Assembly (NCBI RefSeq): GCF_030817535.1
Contig: NZ_JAUSZL010000002.1
Coordinates: 5,332,001 to 5,396,000, forward strand
DNA from: Streptomyces sp. V3I8
Lineage (GTDB): Bacteria; Actinomycetota; Actinomycetes; Streptomycetales; Streptomycetaceae
Direction of reading: 5' to 3'
Length of the DNA stretch: 64,000 nucleotides
In this document: in pieces, positions 8,061-17,030 of the stretch
How the letters are laid out: every line of letters begins with the position of its first letter
How positions within the stretch are numbered: position 1 is the stretch's first letter
Notes under the pieces: model-generated
What the model was told of the DNA's origin: nothing
What the model saw: the letters and a program-made list of their open reading frames with translations, nothing else
Databases searched by the model: none
Translations under genes and position numbers: made by a program

Positions 8061-9284
8061 ATGCCATCCATGTACGAGGAATCGCAGCAACCGCAGCAAC
8101 CGGATCAGCATGACCACCAGGACCACCAGGGCCACCAGGACCGCCACGGTCGGCAGGAGCACGGGCCGCTGGCCGGGTTCACCGTCGGGGTGACCGCCGC
8201 CCGCCGTGCCGACGAGCTCGGCGTCCTGCTCCAGCGGCGCGGGGCCGCGGTCCTGCACGCCCCCGCCCTGCGCATCGTGCCGCTCGCCGACGACAGCGAG
8301 CTCCTGGCGGCGACCAAGCAGCTGATCGGCCAGGCCCCGGACATCGTGATCGCGACCACCGCGATCGGGTTCCGCGGCTGGGTCGAGGCCGCCGACGGAT
8401 GGGGGCTGGGGGAGCAGCTGCTCGACGTGCTGCGCAGTGTCGAGCTGCTCGCCCGCGGACCCAAGGTCAAAGGCGCGGTACGCGCCCAGGGGCTGACCGA
8501 GGAATGGTCGCCGTCCTCCGAATCCATGGCCGAGGTGCTCGACCGGCTGCTGGACGAAGGGGTCGAGGGGCGCCGGATCGCGGTCCAGCTGCACGGCGAG
8601 CCGCTGCCCGGCTTCGTCGAGTCGCTGCGGGCCGCCGGCGCGGAGGTCGTCGGTGTTCCCGTGTACCGGTGGATGGCCCCGGAGGACATCGGACCGCTGG
8701 ACCGGCTGCTCGACGCCACGGTCACCCGCGGCCTGGACGCGCTGACCTTCACCAGCGCACCGGCCGCCGCCTCGCTGCTGGGCCGTGCCGAGGACCGCGG
8801 CCTGCTGCCCGAACTGCTCGCCGCCCTCAACCACGACGTGCTGTCCGCCTGCGTCGGCCCCGTCACCGCGCTGCCGCTGCAGGCCAGGGGCGTCGACACG
8901 GTCCAGCCGGAACGCTTCCGGCTCGGACCCCTCGTACAGGTGCTGTGCAAGGAGCTGCCGTCCAGGGCGCGGACGTTGCCGATCGCCGGACACCGGGTCG
9001 AGATCCGCGGGCACGCGGTGCTGGTGGACGACGCGCTGCGGCCCGTACCGCCCGCCGGCATGTCGCTGCTGCGTGCGCTGTCCCGGCGGCCCGGCTGGGT
9101 GGTGGCCCGGGCCGAGCTGCTGCGGGCGCTGCCCGGCGCGGGCAAGGACGAGCACGCCGTCGAGACCGCGATGACCCGGCTGCGTACGGCACTCGGCACG
9201 CCCAAGCTCATCCAGACCGTCGTCAAGCGCGGCTACCGGCTGGCGCTCGACCCGGCCGCCGATTCCAAGTACGCCGACGTCTGA
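8061..9284 (+). CDS. nnaR: NnaR-type regulator: uroporphyrinogen-III synthase-like domain fused to OmpR-type winged helix
   Basis: A His/Gln-rich N-terminal tail (about 35 aa, many HQ/DHQ repeats) precedes a HemD-like domain. That domain begins GFTVGVTAARRADELGVLLQ and includes TFTSAPAAASLL. A C-terminal winged-helix domain of the Trans_reg_C type (about residues 300-395) has AVETAMTRLRTALGTP and VVKRGYRLAL. This HemD plus DNA-binding fusion is the architecture of S. coelicolor NnaR (SCO2958), a co-activator with GlnR of nitrite/nitrate assimilation genes. Its position next to narK matches. The HemD part probably senses a ligand instead of making uroporphyrinogen. ATG 8061 is chosen over the upstream GTG 7962 because the extra 33 residues overlap the hairpin at 7943-7974. 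Length is 407 aa. Confidence 0.87.
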   Translation: MPSMYEESQQPQQPDQHDHQDHQGHQDRHGRQEHGPLAGFTVGVTAARRADELGVLLQRRGAAVLHAPALRIVPLADDSELLAATKQLIGQAPDIVIATTAIGFRGWVEAADGWGLGEQLLDVLRSVELLARGPKVKGAVRAQGLTEEWSPSSESMAEVLDRLLDEGVEGRRIAVQLHGEPLPGFVESLRAAGAEVVGVPVYRWMAPEDIGPLDRLLDATVTRGLDALTFTSAPAAASLLGRAEDRGLLPELLAALNHDVLSACVGPVTALPLQARGVDTVQPERFRLGPLVQVLCKELPSRARTLPIAGHRVEIRGHAVLVDDALRPVPPAGMSLLRALSRRPGWVVARAELLRALPGAGKDEHAVETAMTRLRTALGTPKLIQTVVKRGYRLALDPAADSKYADV

Positions 9285-9348
9285 CGGTCCCGCGCCCATC
9301 CGACGGTCCCTCCGACGTCTGACGGTCCCGCGCCCATCCGACGGTCCC
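9274..9348 (+). repeat. 37-bp tandem direct repeat over the nnaR stop codon
   Basis: Two identical 37-bp copies occupy 9274-9310 and 9312-9348, offset 38 bp. The first covers the nnaR stop codon. Degenerate partial copies (GACGTC, CATCCGACG) continue to about 9390. The rest of the 373-base gap to the CGNR gene is GC-rich with repeated GCCGTGACCGTCCCGCCC and shows no gene. Confidence 0.7.
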
Positions 9349-9657
9349 GCGGCCGTCTGATGTCCTGCGGCCATCCGACGTCCTGCGACGCCTGACGCCC
9401 CGCCCAGCCCAGCCCCACCGGATCCGCCGTGACCGGCCCGCCCTGCCGTGACCGTCCCGCCCGCCCCGCCGTGACCGTCCCGCCCGGCCCGGCGGCGCGG
9501 GCCGCCGGTACCAGGGCGGCGCGGGGCTTCCCGCCGCGCGCGGGGGAGGGCACTGTAGGGGGTACGGGCCCCGCGCGGCCCCTCCACGGACTCCCGCTCT
9601 GCTTTCCGCACCCTCGCCGCCCCCTCCTGGCGGCAACCCCAAGGCGGTGACAGGCAC

Positions 9658-10251
9658 ATGGCACTGGCCACGGCCACGGCCCCGTACGAGCTGCGGTTCG
9701 ACTCAGGGCGGATCTGCCTCGATCTCCTGGCGACCACGCACCCCGGGGAACGGATCGGCTCGGCCGAGCCCCTGAAGGCCTGGATCACCGGATCCGGTCT
9801 CGTCCCGGCGGGCACGCCCCTCGCGTCGGCCGACTCCTCCTGGGTCGTGCGTTTCTGTGAACTGCGCCACTGCGTAGGGCAGTTGATGCGCGGAGAGGCG
9901 TCCCCGGACTCCCGGTCCTTCGACGCCGCGCTGGCCCGGGTCAACGAACTCGCCCGTACCGCACCGCCCGTACCCTCGGCGGTGCGCGACTCCGGGGGCA
10001 CGCTCGTCCGCGTCCTGTGCGCGCCGCCGACCTGCGCGGCGCTCCTCGCGGCGGTCGCCCGGGACACCGTGGAACTCCTGACGGATCCGGTGGCCCGGGC
10101 GGGCATCCGCCAGTGTGAGGGAGACAACTGCCCGATCGTGTACCTGGATACGTCCAGGGGGCGTCGTCGCAGGTGGTGCTCCAGTGAGGTGTGCGGAAAC
10201 CGCGAACGGGTGGCGAGACACCGGCGCAGAGCAGCCCTCGCACGGGCTTAG
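9658..10251 (+). CDS. ABATE / CGNR zinc finger domain protein
   Basis: The 197-residue protein has an ABATE-type N-terminal region (LRFDSGRICLDLLATTHP) and a C-terminal CGNR zinc finger. The finger runs from CEGDNCPIVYLD through RRRWCSSEVCGNRERVARHR near residues 155-192, with the four metal-binding cysteines visible. The family is thought to bind nucleic acid and act as a stress-linked transcriptional regulator; no target is known here. ATG 9658 follows AGGCGGTGA about 8 bp upstream. It lies between nnaR and the sigma factor gene, each with its own upstream region. Confidence 0.88.
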   Translation: MALATATAPYELRFDSGRICLDLLATTHPGERIGSAEPLKAWITGSGLVPAGTPLASADSSWVVRFCELRHCVGQLMRGEASPDSRSFDAALARVNELARTAPPVPSAVRDSGGTLVRVLCAPPTCAALLAAVARDTVELLTDPVARAGIRQCEGDNCPIVYLDTSRGRRRRWCSSEVCGNRERVARHRRRAALARA

Positions 10252-10290
10252 GATCCTCCGTGGATCCCCAGTGAACGACTTGTGGAGCAC

Positions 10291-10320
10291 GTGAGGAGAC
10301 GTAAACCTCATGCTCCTCAC
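10291..10320. promoter_or_regulatory. Inverted repeat upstream of the ECF sigma gene
   Basis: GTGAGGAG (10291-10298) and CTCCTCAC (10313-10320) are exact complements 14 bp apart, about 95 bp before the sigma start. It could be an operator or the terminator of the CGNR gene. A second shorter symmetry (CAAAG/CTTTG, 10320-10340) follows directly. Confidence 0.4.
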
Positions 10321-10414
10321 AAAGATTTCCATTCACTTTGAACAGCGCAACGCCCGCACCCGTATCCGGAGATGAGCGACCGACTGGGGGATCCCCCGGA
10401 CACCGGAGGTAGGC

Positions 10415-10990
10415 GTGCGCAAGGATTCCGCCGTGGCCGATGAACGATCGCCGAGGGCCCGACATCGCATGTCCCAGCCCTCGGAACCCGACGAGGAGCT
10501 GATGCGTGCGCTGTACCGGGAGCACGCGGGGCCCCTGCTCGCCTATGTGCTGCGGCTGGTCGCCGGGGACCGGCAGCGGGCGGAGGACGTCGTGCAGGAG
10601 ACGCTCATCCGCGCGTGGAAGAACGCCGGTCAGCTCAATCGAGCGACGGGTTCGGTGCGCCCCTGGCTGGTGACGGTCGCCCGGCGCATCGTCATCGACG
10701 GGCACCGCAGCCGGCAGGCCCGGCCGCAGGAGGTGGACCCGTCGCCGCTGGAGGTCATTCCCGCGGAGGACGAGATCGACAAGGCGTTGTGGCTGATGAC
10801 ACTCTCTGACGCGCTCGACGACCTGACCCCCGCCCACCGGGAGGTACTGGTCGAGACGTACTTCAAGGGGCGTACCGTGAACGAGGCCGCCGAGACCCTG
10901 GGAATACCCAGCGGCACGGTGCGCTCACGGGTGTTCTATGCCCTGCGTTCGATGAAGCTCGCACTGGAGGAGCGGGGGGTGACGGCATGA
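10415..10990 (+). CDS. sigU: ECF sigma factor, SigU-like
   Basis: The 191-residue protein has sigma region 2 (LMRALYREHAGPLLAYVLRL, then AEDVVQETLIRAWKN) and region 4 (LTPAHREVLVETYFKGRTVN and IPSGTVRSRVFYALR). It is of the size and shape of extracytoplasmic-function sigma factors that are held by a zinc-binding anti-sigma factor. GTG 10415 follows GGAGGT at 10405-10410. Its stop overlaps the start of the anti-sigma gene by 4 bp (ATGA), so the two are translationally coupled. The name SigU is inferred from gene order relative to S. coelicolor (SCO2954, next to helicase and malic enzyme genes), not from an alignment. SigU there affects development and secreted proteins. Confidence 0.85.
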   Translation: MRKDSAVADERSPRARHRMSQPSEPDEELMRALYREHAGPLLAYVLRLVAGDRQRAEDVVQETLIRAWKNAGQLNRATGSVRPWLVTVARRIVIDGHRSRQARPQEVDPSPLEVIPAEDEIDKALWLMTLSDALDDLTPAHREVLVETYFKGRTVNEAAETLGIPSGTVRSRVFYALRSMKLALEERGVTA

Positions 10991-11811
10991 GCACATACGG
11001 GGGATACGGAACGGGTAGTCCTGGTTCCATGCAAAGTTCGCAAGGGCAGGGCGATCTGCACGAGACGGTGGGTGCCTACGCGCTGGGCATCCTCGACGAC
11101 GCCGAGGCGACCGCGTTCGAGGAGCACCTCGCGACGTGCGAGTGGTGCGGCCAGCAGCTCGACGAGCTCTCGGGCATGGAGCCGATGCTCGCCGCCCTCG
11201 CGGATCTGCCGGGCACCCGCGGCACACCCGCCATCGGCGAGACCCTGGCCGTGCGGCCGACCACGGAACTCTCGGACCGGCTGGTCGGCGAGGTCGTCGA
11301 ACGCCGTGTCCGTGCCAAGAGGAGCAGGCGGCTGCTCTTCGGGCTCGCGGCCTCGCTGATCATCGGCGGCCCGCTCGTCGCGATCGCGGCCACCGGCGGG
11401 GGTGACACGACAAGCAACGAGGCCAGGACCAAGCAGACGGTCAGTGTCGCCAAGCAGGTGTTCACCGACACGAACGCGAAGGACAAGGTCCAGGGCACCG
11501 ACGCGAGTACGCAGGTCAGCGCCTCGGTCGGGATGGACAGCAAGCCCTACGGCACCGGGCTGACCATGGAGCTGAAGAACGTCAAGGGCCCGCAGAAGTG
11601 CTCCCTCGTCGCCGTGGGCAAGAACGGCGAGCGGGAGACGGCGACCACCTGGACCGTCCCGAAATGGGGCTACGGGATCAAGGACGCCCCCACCGAGCTG
11701 GCCCGCAACCCGCTCTACCTGCAGGGCGCCGTCGCCATGGCCCGCGCCGACATCGACCACTTCGAGGTCGTGACCTTCGACGGCGAAAAGCTGGCCGAGG
11801 TGAACGTGTAG
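10987..11811 (+). CDS. rsuA: Zinc-binding membrane anti-sigma factor, RsuA-like
   Basis: The N-terminal cytoplasmic domain carries the ZAS motif: His25, His47, Cys51 and Cys54 in DLHETVGAYALG ... HLATCEWC. This is the H-x3-C-x2-C arrangement of zinc-containing anti-sigma factors. A single transmembrane helix (LLFGLAASLIIGGPLVAIAA, about residues 115-134) follows. The roughly 140-residue extracytoplasmic part ends with an anti-sigma-K-like fold (FEVVTFDGEKLAEVNV). It should bind the co-encoded sigma factor at the membrane and release it on an envelope or redox signal. The 4-bp overlap with the sigma gene supports this. Length is 274 aa. Confidence 0.87.
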   Translation: MSTYGGYGTGSPGSMQSSQGQGDLHETVGAYALGILDDAEATAFEEHLATCEWCGQQLDELSGMEPMLAALADLPGTRGTPAIGETLAVRPTTELSDRLVGEVVERRVRAKRSRRLLFGLAASLIIGGPLVAIAATGGGDTTSNEARTKQTVSVAKQVFTDTNAKDKVQGTDASTQVSASVGMDSKPYGTGLTMELKNVKGPQKCSLVAVGKNGERETATTWTVPKWGYGIKDAPTELARNPLYLQGAVAMARADIDHFEVVTFDGEKLAEVNV

Positions 11812-11894
11812 GCGTATCAAGAGCGGAAACGTAGCCCGCCGGGCTCCCCTTCGCGTACGGTTGACGGCTGCCATGCACGTCAGAAGGGGGCCCG

Positions 11895-14534
11895 GTGGCC
11901 GCTCAGGTTCAGCAGGAAATGGCGCTCGATCCGGTAGGCGACTCCGTGCGCGACCGCGAGCTCGGCGTCGAACAGGAACACCTGGACCGGGTGTACCAGC
12001 GTCTCGAGGAAAAGATCCACGAGGCGGAGTTCCTGATGAACGACGCCGCACAGCGCGGCCAGGTCGGTACACCCGGAGCACTCGCGGAGCGTGACGCGCA
12101 GGTGTTCCGGGCGGGGATCCACCTCAACCGCCTGAACAACGAGTTCGAGGACTTCCTCTTCGGACGGATCGACCTCCTCCCCGGCAAGGACGGCAAGAAG
12201 GGCCCGGACGGCGCCTACACGGCCGTCGAGCCCGCCGAGGGCGCCGTCCGGCCCGACAACACCGCCGACATCGCGGAGACGCTCCACATCGGCCGTATCG
12301 GCGTCCTCGACGCCGAGTACGCGCCGCTGGTCATCGACTGGCGGGCCCCGGCGGCCGCGCCGTTCTACCGCTCCACCCCGGTCGACCCCGGCCGGGTCGT
12401 ACGCCGCCGGGTCATCCGCTCCAAGGGCCGCAAGGTCCTCGGGGTCGAGGACGACCTGATGCGCCCGGAGCTCAAGGCCACGCTCGCCGGGAACGAACTG
12501 GCAGTGATCGGCGACGGCGCGCTCATGGCCGCGCTGGGCCAGGCCCGCAGCCACACCATGCGGGACATCGTCGCCTCCATCCAGGCCGAGCAGGACCAGG
12601 TCATCCGGGCGCCCGCCGCGTCCGTGACCTACGTGGAGGGCGGCCCCGGCACCGGCAAGACGGCGGTCGCCCTGCACCGGGCCGCCTACCTGCTCTACCA
12701 GGACCGCAGGAGGTACGCGGGCGGCATCCTCATCGTCTCGCCCACGCCGCTGCTGGTCGCGTACACCGAAGGCGTCCTGCCGTCCCTCGGCGAGGAGGGG
12801 CAGGTCGCCATCCGGGCGGTCGGCTCCCTGGTCGACGGCGCCGAGGCCACGCAGTACGACGCGCCGGCGGTGGCCCGGGCCAAGGGCTCCTACCGGATGC
12901 TGAAGGTGCTGCGGAAGGCGGCGCGGGGGGCACTGGAGGGGGTGGACGAGCAGGGCGGGCGGTCCGGCTCCGGAGGGCGCTCCGGCTCCGAGCGCGCCGG
13001 CCGCGGGGGGCCCGCCCCCGCCAGGACCGGTTCCGCCCCGTCCAGGCAGCTCGCGTTCGGCGAGGACGCCGACGAGGCGCAGGACGGCGACGAGGCGCAG
13101 GACGGCGGGGAGGGCGGGCAGGACGACGGTCGACACGGCACTCGGCCCCCGGCCGGTCCGCCCACCCGGCTGCGCGTCGTCGCCTTCGGGCGCCGGCTTG
13201 AGCTGGAGGCCCCCGAGCTGGACCGCATCCGGAACAACGCGCTCTCCGGGACCGCCCCGGTCAACCTGCTGCGTCCGCGTGCCCGCAAGCTGCTGCTCGA
13301 CGCGCTCTGGTCGCGCTCCGGCGCCGGCAGCCGGCACACGGACCCCGAGCTGGCCGCCGAACTGCGCTCGTCGTTCGACGAGGACGTCAGCTCCGAGGAC
13401 GCCTTCATCGCGTTCCTCGACGCCTGGTGGCCCGAGCTGACCCCGCGCGCCGTGCTGGCCGCCATGTCCGACGAGCGGCGGCTCGGGCGCTGGGCGCGGC
13501 GGATCCTCAACCCCGGCGAGGTACGGCGGGTGGCCCGCTCCCTCAAGCGGGACGGGCTCTCCGTGCACGACGTGGCCATGCTGGACGAGCTGGAGGCGAT
13601 CGTCGGCACCCCGGCCCGCCCCCGCAGGAAGCGCGACCTCGACCCGCTCGACCAGCTGACGGGGCTGGAGGAGCTCATGCCCCAGCGCGAGGAGACGCAG
13701 CGCGAGCGGGCCGAGCGGCTGGCCCAGGAGCGCACCGAGTACGCGCACGTCATCGTCGACGAGGCGCAGGACCTCACGCCCATGCAGTGGCGCATGATCG
13801 GCCGCCGCGGCCGGCACGCCACCTGGACGGTGGTCGGCGACCCCGCCCAGTCGTCCTGGTCGGACCCGGACGAGGCCGCCGAGGCCCGTGACGAGGCGCT
13901 CGGCAGCCGGCCGCGCCGCCGCTTCACGCTCACCGTGAACTACCGCAACCCGGCCGAGATCGCCGAACTCGCCGCCAAGGTCCTGGCCCTCGCCATGCCG
14001 GGCTCCGAGTCCCCGTCCGCGGTCCGCTCCACGGGCGTACGCCCGCGCTTCGTGACGGCGGTGAACGGCCCGGCGACCGGCCAAGGACACGGCCGGGCGA
14101 CCGGCCGGACGGCCGGACAGGCGGGAGGACAGGCGGGAGGACAGGCAGGCGGACAGGCAGGAGGGCAGGCGGGCGGGCCGGGCGCCGGTGCCCGGGACGC
14201 GCTGGCGAGGACCGTGCGGGAGGAGGCCGCCCGGCTGCTCGACCAGGTCGACGGCACGGTCGGGGTCGTCGTCGCCATGAACCGCCGGGCCGAGGCCGCG
14301 CGGTGGCTCGCCGGACTCGGGGACCGCGTGGTGGCGCTCGGCAGCCTGGAGGCCAAGGGCCTGGAGTACGACGCCACGGTGGTCGTCTCGCCCGCCGAGA
14401 TCGCCGACGAGTCACCGGCCGGGCTGCGCGTGCTGTACGTGGCGCTGACCCGGGCGACCCAGCAGCTCACCATCGTCTCGGCGGCCCGGGACGAGCCGGA
14501 CGCAGACGGAGTACCGGACCTGCTGCGCGACTGA
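11895..14534 (+). CDS. HelD-like superfamily 1 helicase/ATPase
   Basis: The product has 879 residues. An N-terminal coiled-coil-like arm (LDRVYQRLEEKIHEAEFLMN) is followed by Walker A GGPGTGKT at 249-256 and Walker B DEAQD at 622-626. A UvrD-type C-terminal motor half has LGSLEAKGLEYDATVV and YVALTRATQQL. The arm and split motor resemble HelD proteins, which remove stalled RNA polymerase from DNA and recycle it; related HelR gives rifampicin tolerance in Streptomyces. Two low-complexity insertions stand out: a Gly/Ser/Asp-rich stretch at about 350-425, and a tandem GGQA repeat at about 740-765. Start GTG 11895 follows GAAGGGGG. It is transcribed in the same direction as sigU-rsuA. Confidence 0.87.
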   Translation: MAAQVQQEMALDPVGDSVRDRELGVEQEHLDRVYQRLEEKIHEAEFLMNDAAQRGQVGTPGALAERDAQVFRAGIHLNRLNNEFEDFLFGRIDLLPGKDGKKGPDGAYTAVEPAEGAVRPDNTADIAETLHIGRIGVLDAEYAPLVIDWRAPAAAPFYRSTPVDPGRVVRRRVIRSKGRKVLGVEDDLMRPELKATLAGNELAVIGDGALMAALGQARSHTMRDIVASIQAEQDQVIRAPAASVTYVEGGPGTGKTAVALHRAAYLLYQDRRRYAGGILIVSPTPLLVAYTEGVLPSLGEEGQVAIRAVGSLVDGAEATQYDAPAVARAKGSYRMLKVLRKAARGALEGVDEQGGRSGSGGRSGSERAGRGGPAPARTGSAPSRQLAFGEDADEAQDGDEAQDGGEGGQDDGRHGTRPPAGPPTRLRVVAFGRRLELEAPELDRIRNNALSGTAPVNLLRPRARKLLLDALWSRSGAGSRHTDPELAAELRSSFDEDVSSEDAFIAFLDAWWPELTPRAVLAAMSDERRLGRWARRILNPGEVRRVARSLKRDGLSVHDVAMLDELEAIVGTPARPRRKRDLDPLDQLTGLEELMPQREETQRERAERLAQERTEYAHVIVDEAQDLTPMQWRMIGRRGRHATWTVVGDPAQSSWSDPDEAAEARDEALGSRPRRRFTLTVNYRNPAEIAELAAKVLALAMPGSESPSAVRSTGVRPRFVTAVNGPATGQGHGRATGRTAGQAGGQAGGQAGGQAGGQAGGPGAGARDALARTVREEAARLLDQVDGTVGVVVAMNRRAEAARWLAGLGDRVVALGSLEAKGLEYDATVVVSPAEIADESPAGLRVLYVALTRATQQLTIVSAARDEPDADGVPDLLRD
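14115..14174 (+). repeat. Five 12-bp tandem repeats inside the HelD-like gene
   Basis: Units of the type GGACAGGCGGGA occur at 14115, 14127, 14139, 14151 and 14163, the last three with small changes. They encode consecutive GGQA tetrapeptides between motor motifs. Unit length is a multiple of three, so changes in copy number keep the frame. Confidence 0.85.
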
Positions 14535-14556
14535 GGGCCGCGAAACCGGACGGCGG

Positions 14557-14614
14557 GGGCCCGGGGACGGTGAGACCGGAGGATCGCGGGGCCCGGGGAC
14601 GGTAAGACCGGAGG
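14557..14614 (+). repeat. 26-bp imperfect direct repeat after the helicase gene
   Basis: Copies at 14557-14582 and 14589-14614 differ by one base (GGTGAGACC versus GGTAAGACC). They lie in a 510-base gap (14535-15044) that holds no gene, only this repeat, the hairpin at 14872-14911 and the presumed promoter region of the malic enzyme gene. Confidence 0.6.
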
Positions 14615-14871
14615 CCCGGGGCCGGTGGCGGGGCCGTGAACCGGCGGGCCCGTCCCGGTGAACCGGGGCCGTCCTCGTAAAGCTTTCCTGTGAACCCACG
14701 GTGCGGGAATTGCCTTGGGGGGATCGTTTGTTACCTTGGACGTGACACCGGCCCGATCCAAGCCCCCGGGCCCAACCTTCGTCGCTACGAGCGACCACTT
14801 GCCGCGAGGCGAGCATGGCGGGTCGGTGTCATTGAACATATCGCCGCAGGTGTCCGCACCCGCGACGGCAC

Positions 14872-14911
14872 GGAAGAGGCCCGCGTCACCCCGGTGACGC
14901 GGGCCTCTTCC
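14872..14911. terminator. 19-bp perfect hairpin terminator
   Basis: Arms 14872-14890 and 14893-14911 are exact complements (starting GGAAGAGGCCCGCGTC) around two central bases. It stands between the HelD-like gene and the malic enzyme gene and should work in both directions. A moderately T-rich stretch (CGTCGTTCC) follows on the plus strand. Confidence 0.75.
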
Positions 14912-15044
14912 GTCGTTCCGCCGTGAACAAAAGGTTCGCAACCCGGGGCGGCTACCACGTACTCCGCGGTAGGTGCGACGATCGGACGGCAAACCCGCGC
15001 ACAGCAGTGCTCGCAGTACCCGGTGAAAGCAGAGGAAGTCGGCC

Positions 15045-16461
15045 ATGGCAACGGCGCCCAGCGTCTCCTACTCGATTACGGTCCGGTTGGAGGTGCCCGC
15101 GAGCGGAACCGCGGTCTCCCAGATCACCACCGCCGTGGAGTCCAGCGGAGGCTCGGTGACGGGCCTCGACGTCACGGCCTCCGGCCACGAGAAGCTCCGT
15201 ATCGACGTCACCATCGCGGCGTCGTCCACGAAGCACTCGGAAGAGATCGTCGAGCAGCTGCGCGGCATCGAGGACGTCACGCTCGGCAAGGTCTCCGACC
15301 GTACGTTCCTGATGCACCTCGGCGGCAAGATCGAGATGGCGTCCAAGCACCCCATCCGCAACCGTGACGACCTCTCGATGATCTACACGCCCGGTGTGGC
15401 CCGGGTGTGCATGGCGATCGCGGAGAACCCCGAGGACGCCCGGCGCCTGACCATCAAGCGCAACTCCGTCGCGGTCGTCACCGACGGCTCGGCCGTCCTG
15501 GGCCTCGGCAACATCGGCCCCAAGGCCGCCCTGCCGGTGATGGAGGGCAAGGCGGCCCTCTTCAAGCGCTTCGCGGGCATCGACGCGTGGCCGCTGTGCC
15601 TGGACACCCAGGACACCGACGCGATCGTGGAGATCGTCAAGGCGATCGCCCCCGGCTTCGCCGGCATCAACCTGGAAGACATCTCGGCCCCGCGCTGCTT
15701 CGAGATCGAGGCCCGCCTGCGCGAGGCCCTCGACATCCCCGTCTTCCACGACGACCAGCACGGCACGGCGATCGTCGTGCTCGCCGCGCTGACCAACGCG
15801 CTGCGTGTGACCGGCAAGGCGACCGGCGACATCCGCGTCGTCATGTCCGGCGCGGGCGCGGCCGGTACTGCCATCCTGAAACTGCTGATCGCCGCGGGCG
15901 TCAAGCACGCCGTCGTGGCCGACATCCACGGTGTCGTGCACGCGGGCCGCGAGGACCTGGTGGAGGCCCGCCGCCGACTCGCCGCTGCGGTGGATCGCCG
16001 ACAACACCAACCCCGAGGGCGTCACGGGCACGCTCAAGCAGGCCGTGCGCGGCGCGGACGTCTTCATCGGCGTCTCGGCCCCGAACGTGCTGGACGGCGA
16101 CGACGTGGCCGCCATGGCCGACGACGCGATCGTCTTCGCGCTCGCGAACCCCGACCCCGAGGTCGACCCGGCCATCGCCCGGCAGACCGCGGCGGTCGTG
16201 GCCACCGGCCGCTCGGACTTCCCGAACCAGATCAACAACGTGCTGGTCTTCCCGGGTGTCTTCCGCGGTCTCCTGGACGCCCAGTCCCGCACGGTCAACA
16301 CCGACATGATGCTTGCGGCCGCAACCGCGCTGGCGGAGGTGGTGACGGAGGACGAGCTGAACGCGAACTACATCATCCCCAGCGTCTTCAACGACAAGGT
16401 CGCGGGAGCGGTGGCGGGGGCGGTCCGCGACGCCGCGAAGGCGGCGGGCGTCACGGTCTGA
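15045..16461 (+). pseudogene. NAD-dependent malic enzyme with N-terminal ACT domain, broken by a one-base frameshift
   Basis: The first 305 codons encode an ACT domain (about 1-85) and the malic enzyme N-domain (NRDDLSMIYTPGVARVC, KAALPVMEGKAALFKRF, FHDDQHGTAIVVLAALTNAL). They also contain the start of the NAD-binding fold (VMSGAGAAGTAI). After GTGGAGGCC at about 15968 one extra C shifts the frame. The correct continuation (AADSPLRWIADNTNPEG to the C-terminus VTV, stop 16461) is in the next frame. Removing one C from 15967-15969 gives a normal 471-residue enzyme. The family decarboxylates malate to pyruvate. ATG 15045 follows AGAGGAAG. Unless the extra base is an error, the product would be out of frame from residue 308 and lack most of the NAD domain. 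Confidence 0.9.
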
Positions 16462-17030
16462 GGCCCGTCCCGCCTGGCCGGAGGACTGGAGGGGGCTGCG
16501 CCCCGGGCTCCAGCCTGCCCAGCCCCTCCAGCCTTCCCCGCCTGCCCAGCCCCCAGCCCCAGCCCCAGCCCCAGCCCCTCCAGTCTCCTCGGCCTCTCGG
16601 CCTCTCGGCCCCCGAGTAAGGGCGGTCGGGCGGGGAAAGCGACCCAATGGGTGGTAACTGTGACGGTTGCCACCCGGGGTCCGGACCGGCGCGTCGCCGG
16701 ACGCGGGGCCTCGGGCCGCCTCTAGGGTGGCGGCCATGCCTCAGTCCCTGCGGGCCCACCAGGTCTCGGCCGGTCGTGCGGTCCGCTGCCGAAAGTGAAC
16801 GGAGCGTCACCATTTCGAGGCCGTGGCGCTTTTCGTGTGACTCTCAGGGGTATCGGATTGGCTTTCCCGCCGCAGGTGGGGGCAGGATGCGTCTTCGGGC
16901 GCGAGGGTCCGGCCACGGACCCGGGTCCGGGGACCGCTGAGGACCCTGGCAGCATCGACTTCGACGTGCCCGAGATGCGGCTCCGCCGCGTGGCACGCCT
17001 CAACGGCAAGAAGAACACGGGAGTAACGAC
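16462..17030. other. 569-base gap between malic enzyme and HU genes
   Basis: It contains a C-rich stretch with about five CCCCAG hexamers (16551-16578) and, further on, the presumed hup promoter region. An open frame at 16795-17034 has mixed codon use in its first half and is not accepted as a gene. No RNA gene was recognised. Confidence 0.5.

Noticed and set aside
11880..14090. 736-residue minus-strand frame opposite the HelD-like gene
   Set aside because: Antisense shadow; the plus strand has Walker motifs and conserved helicase sequence.
15900..16000. Programmed frameshift in the malic enzyme gene
   Set aside because: No slippery heptamer, stop codon or downstream stimulatory structure is seen; the family is not known to use frameshifting, and two other genes here show the same single-base C/G run expansion.
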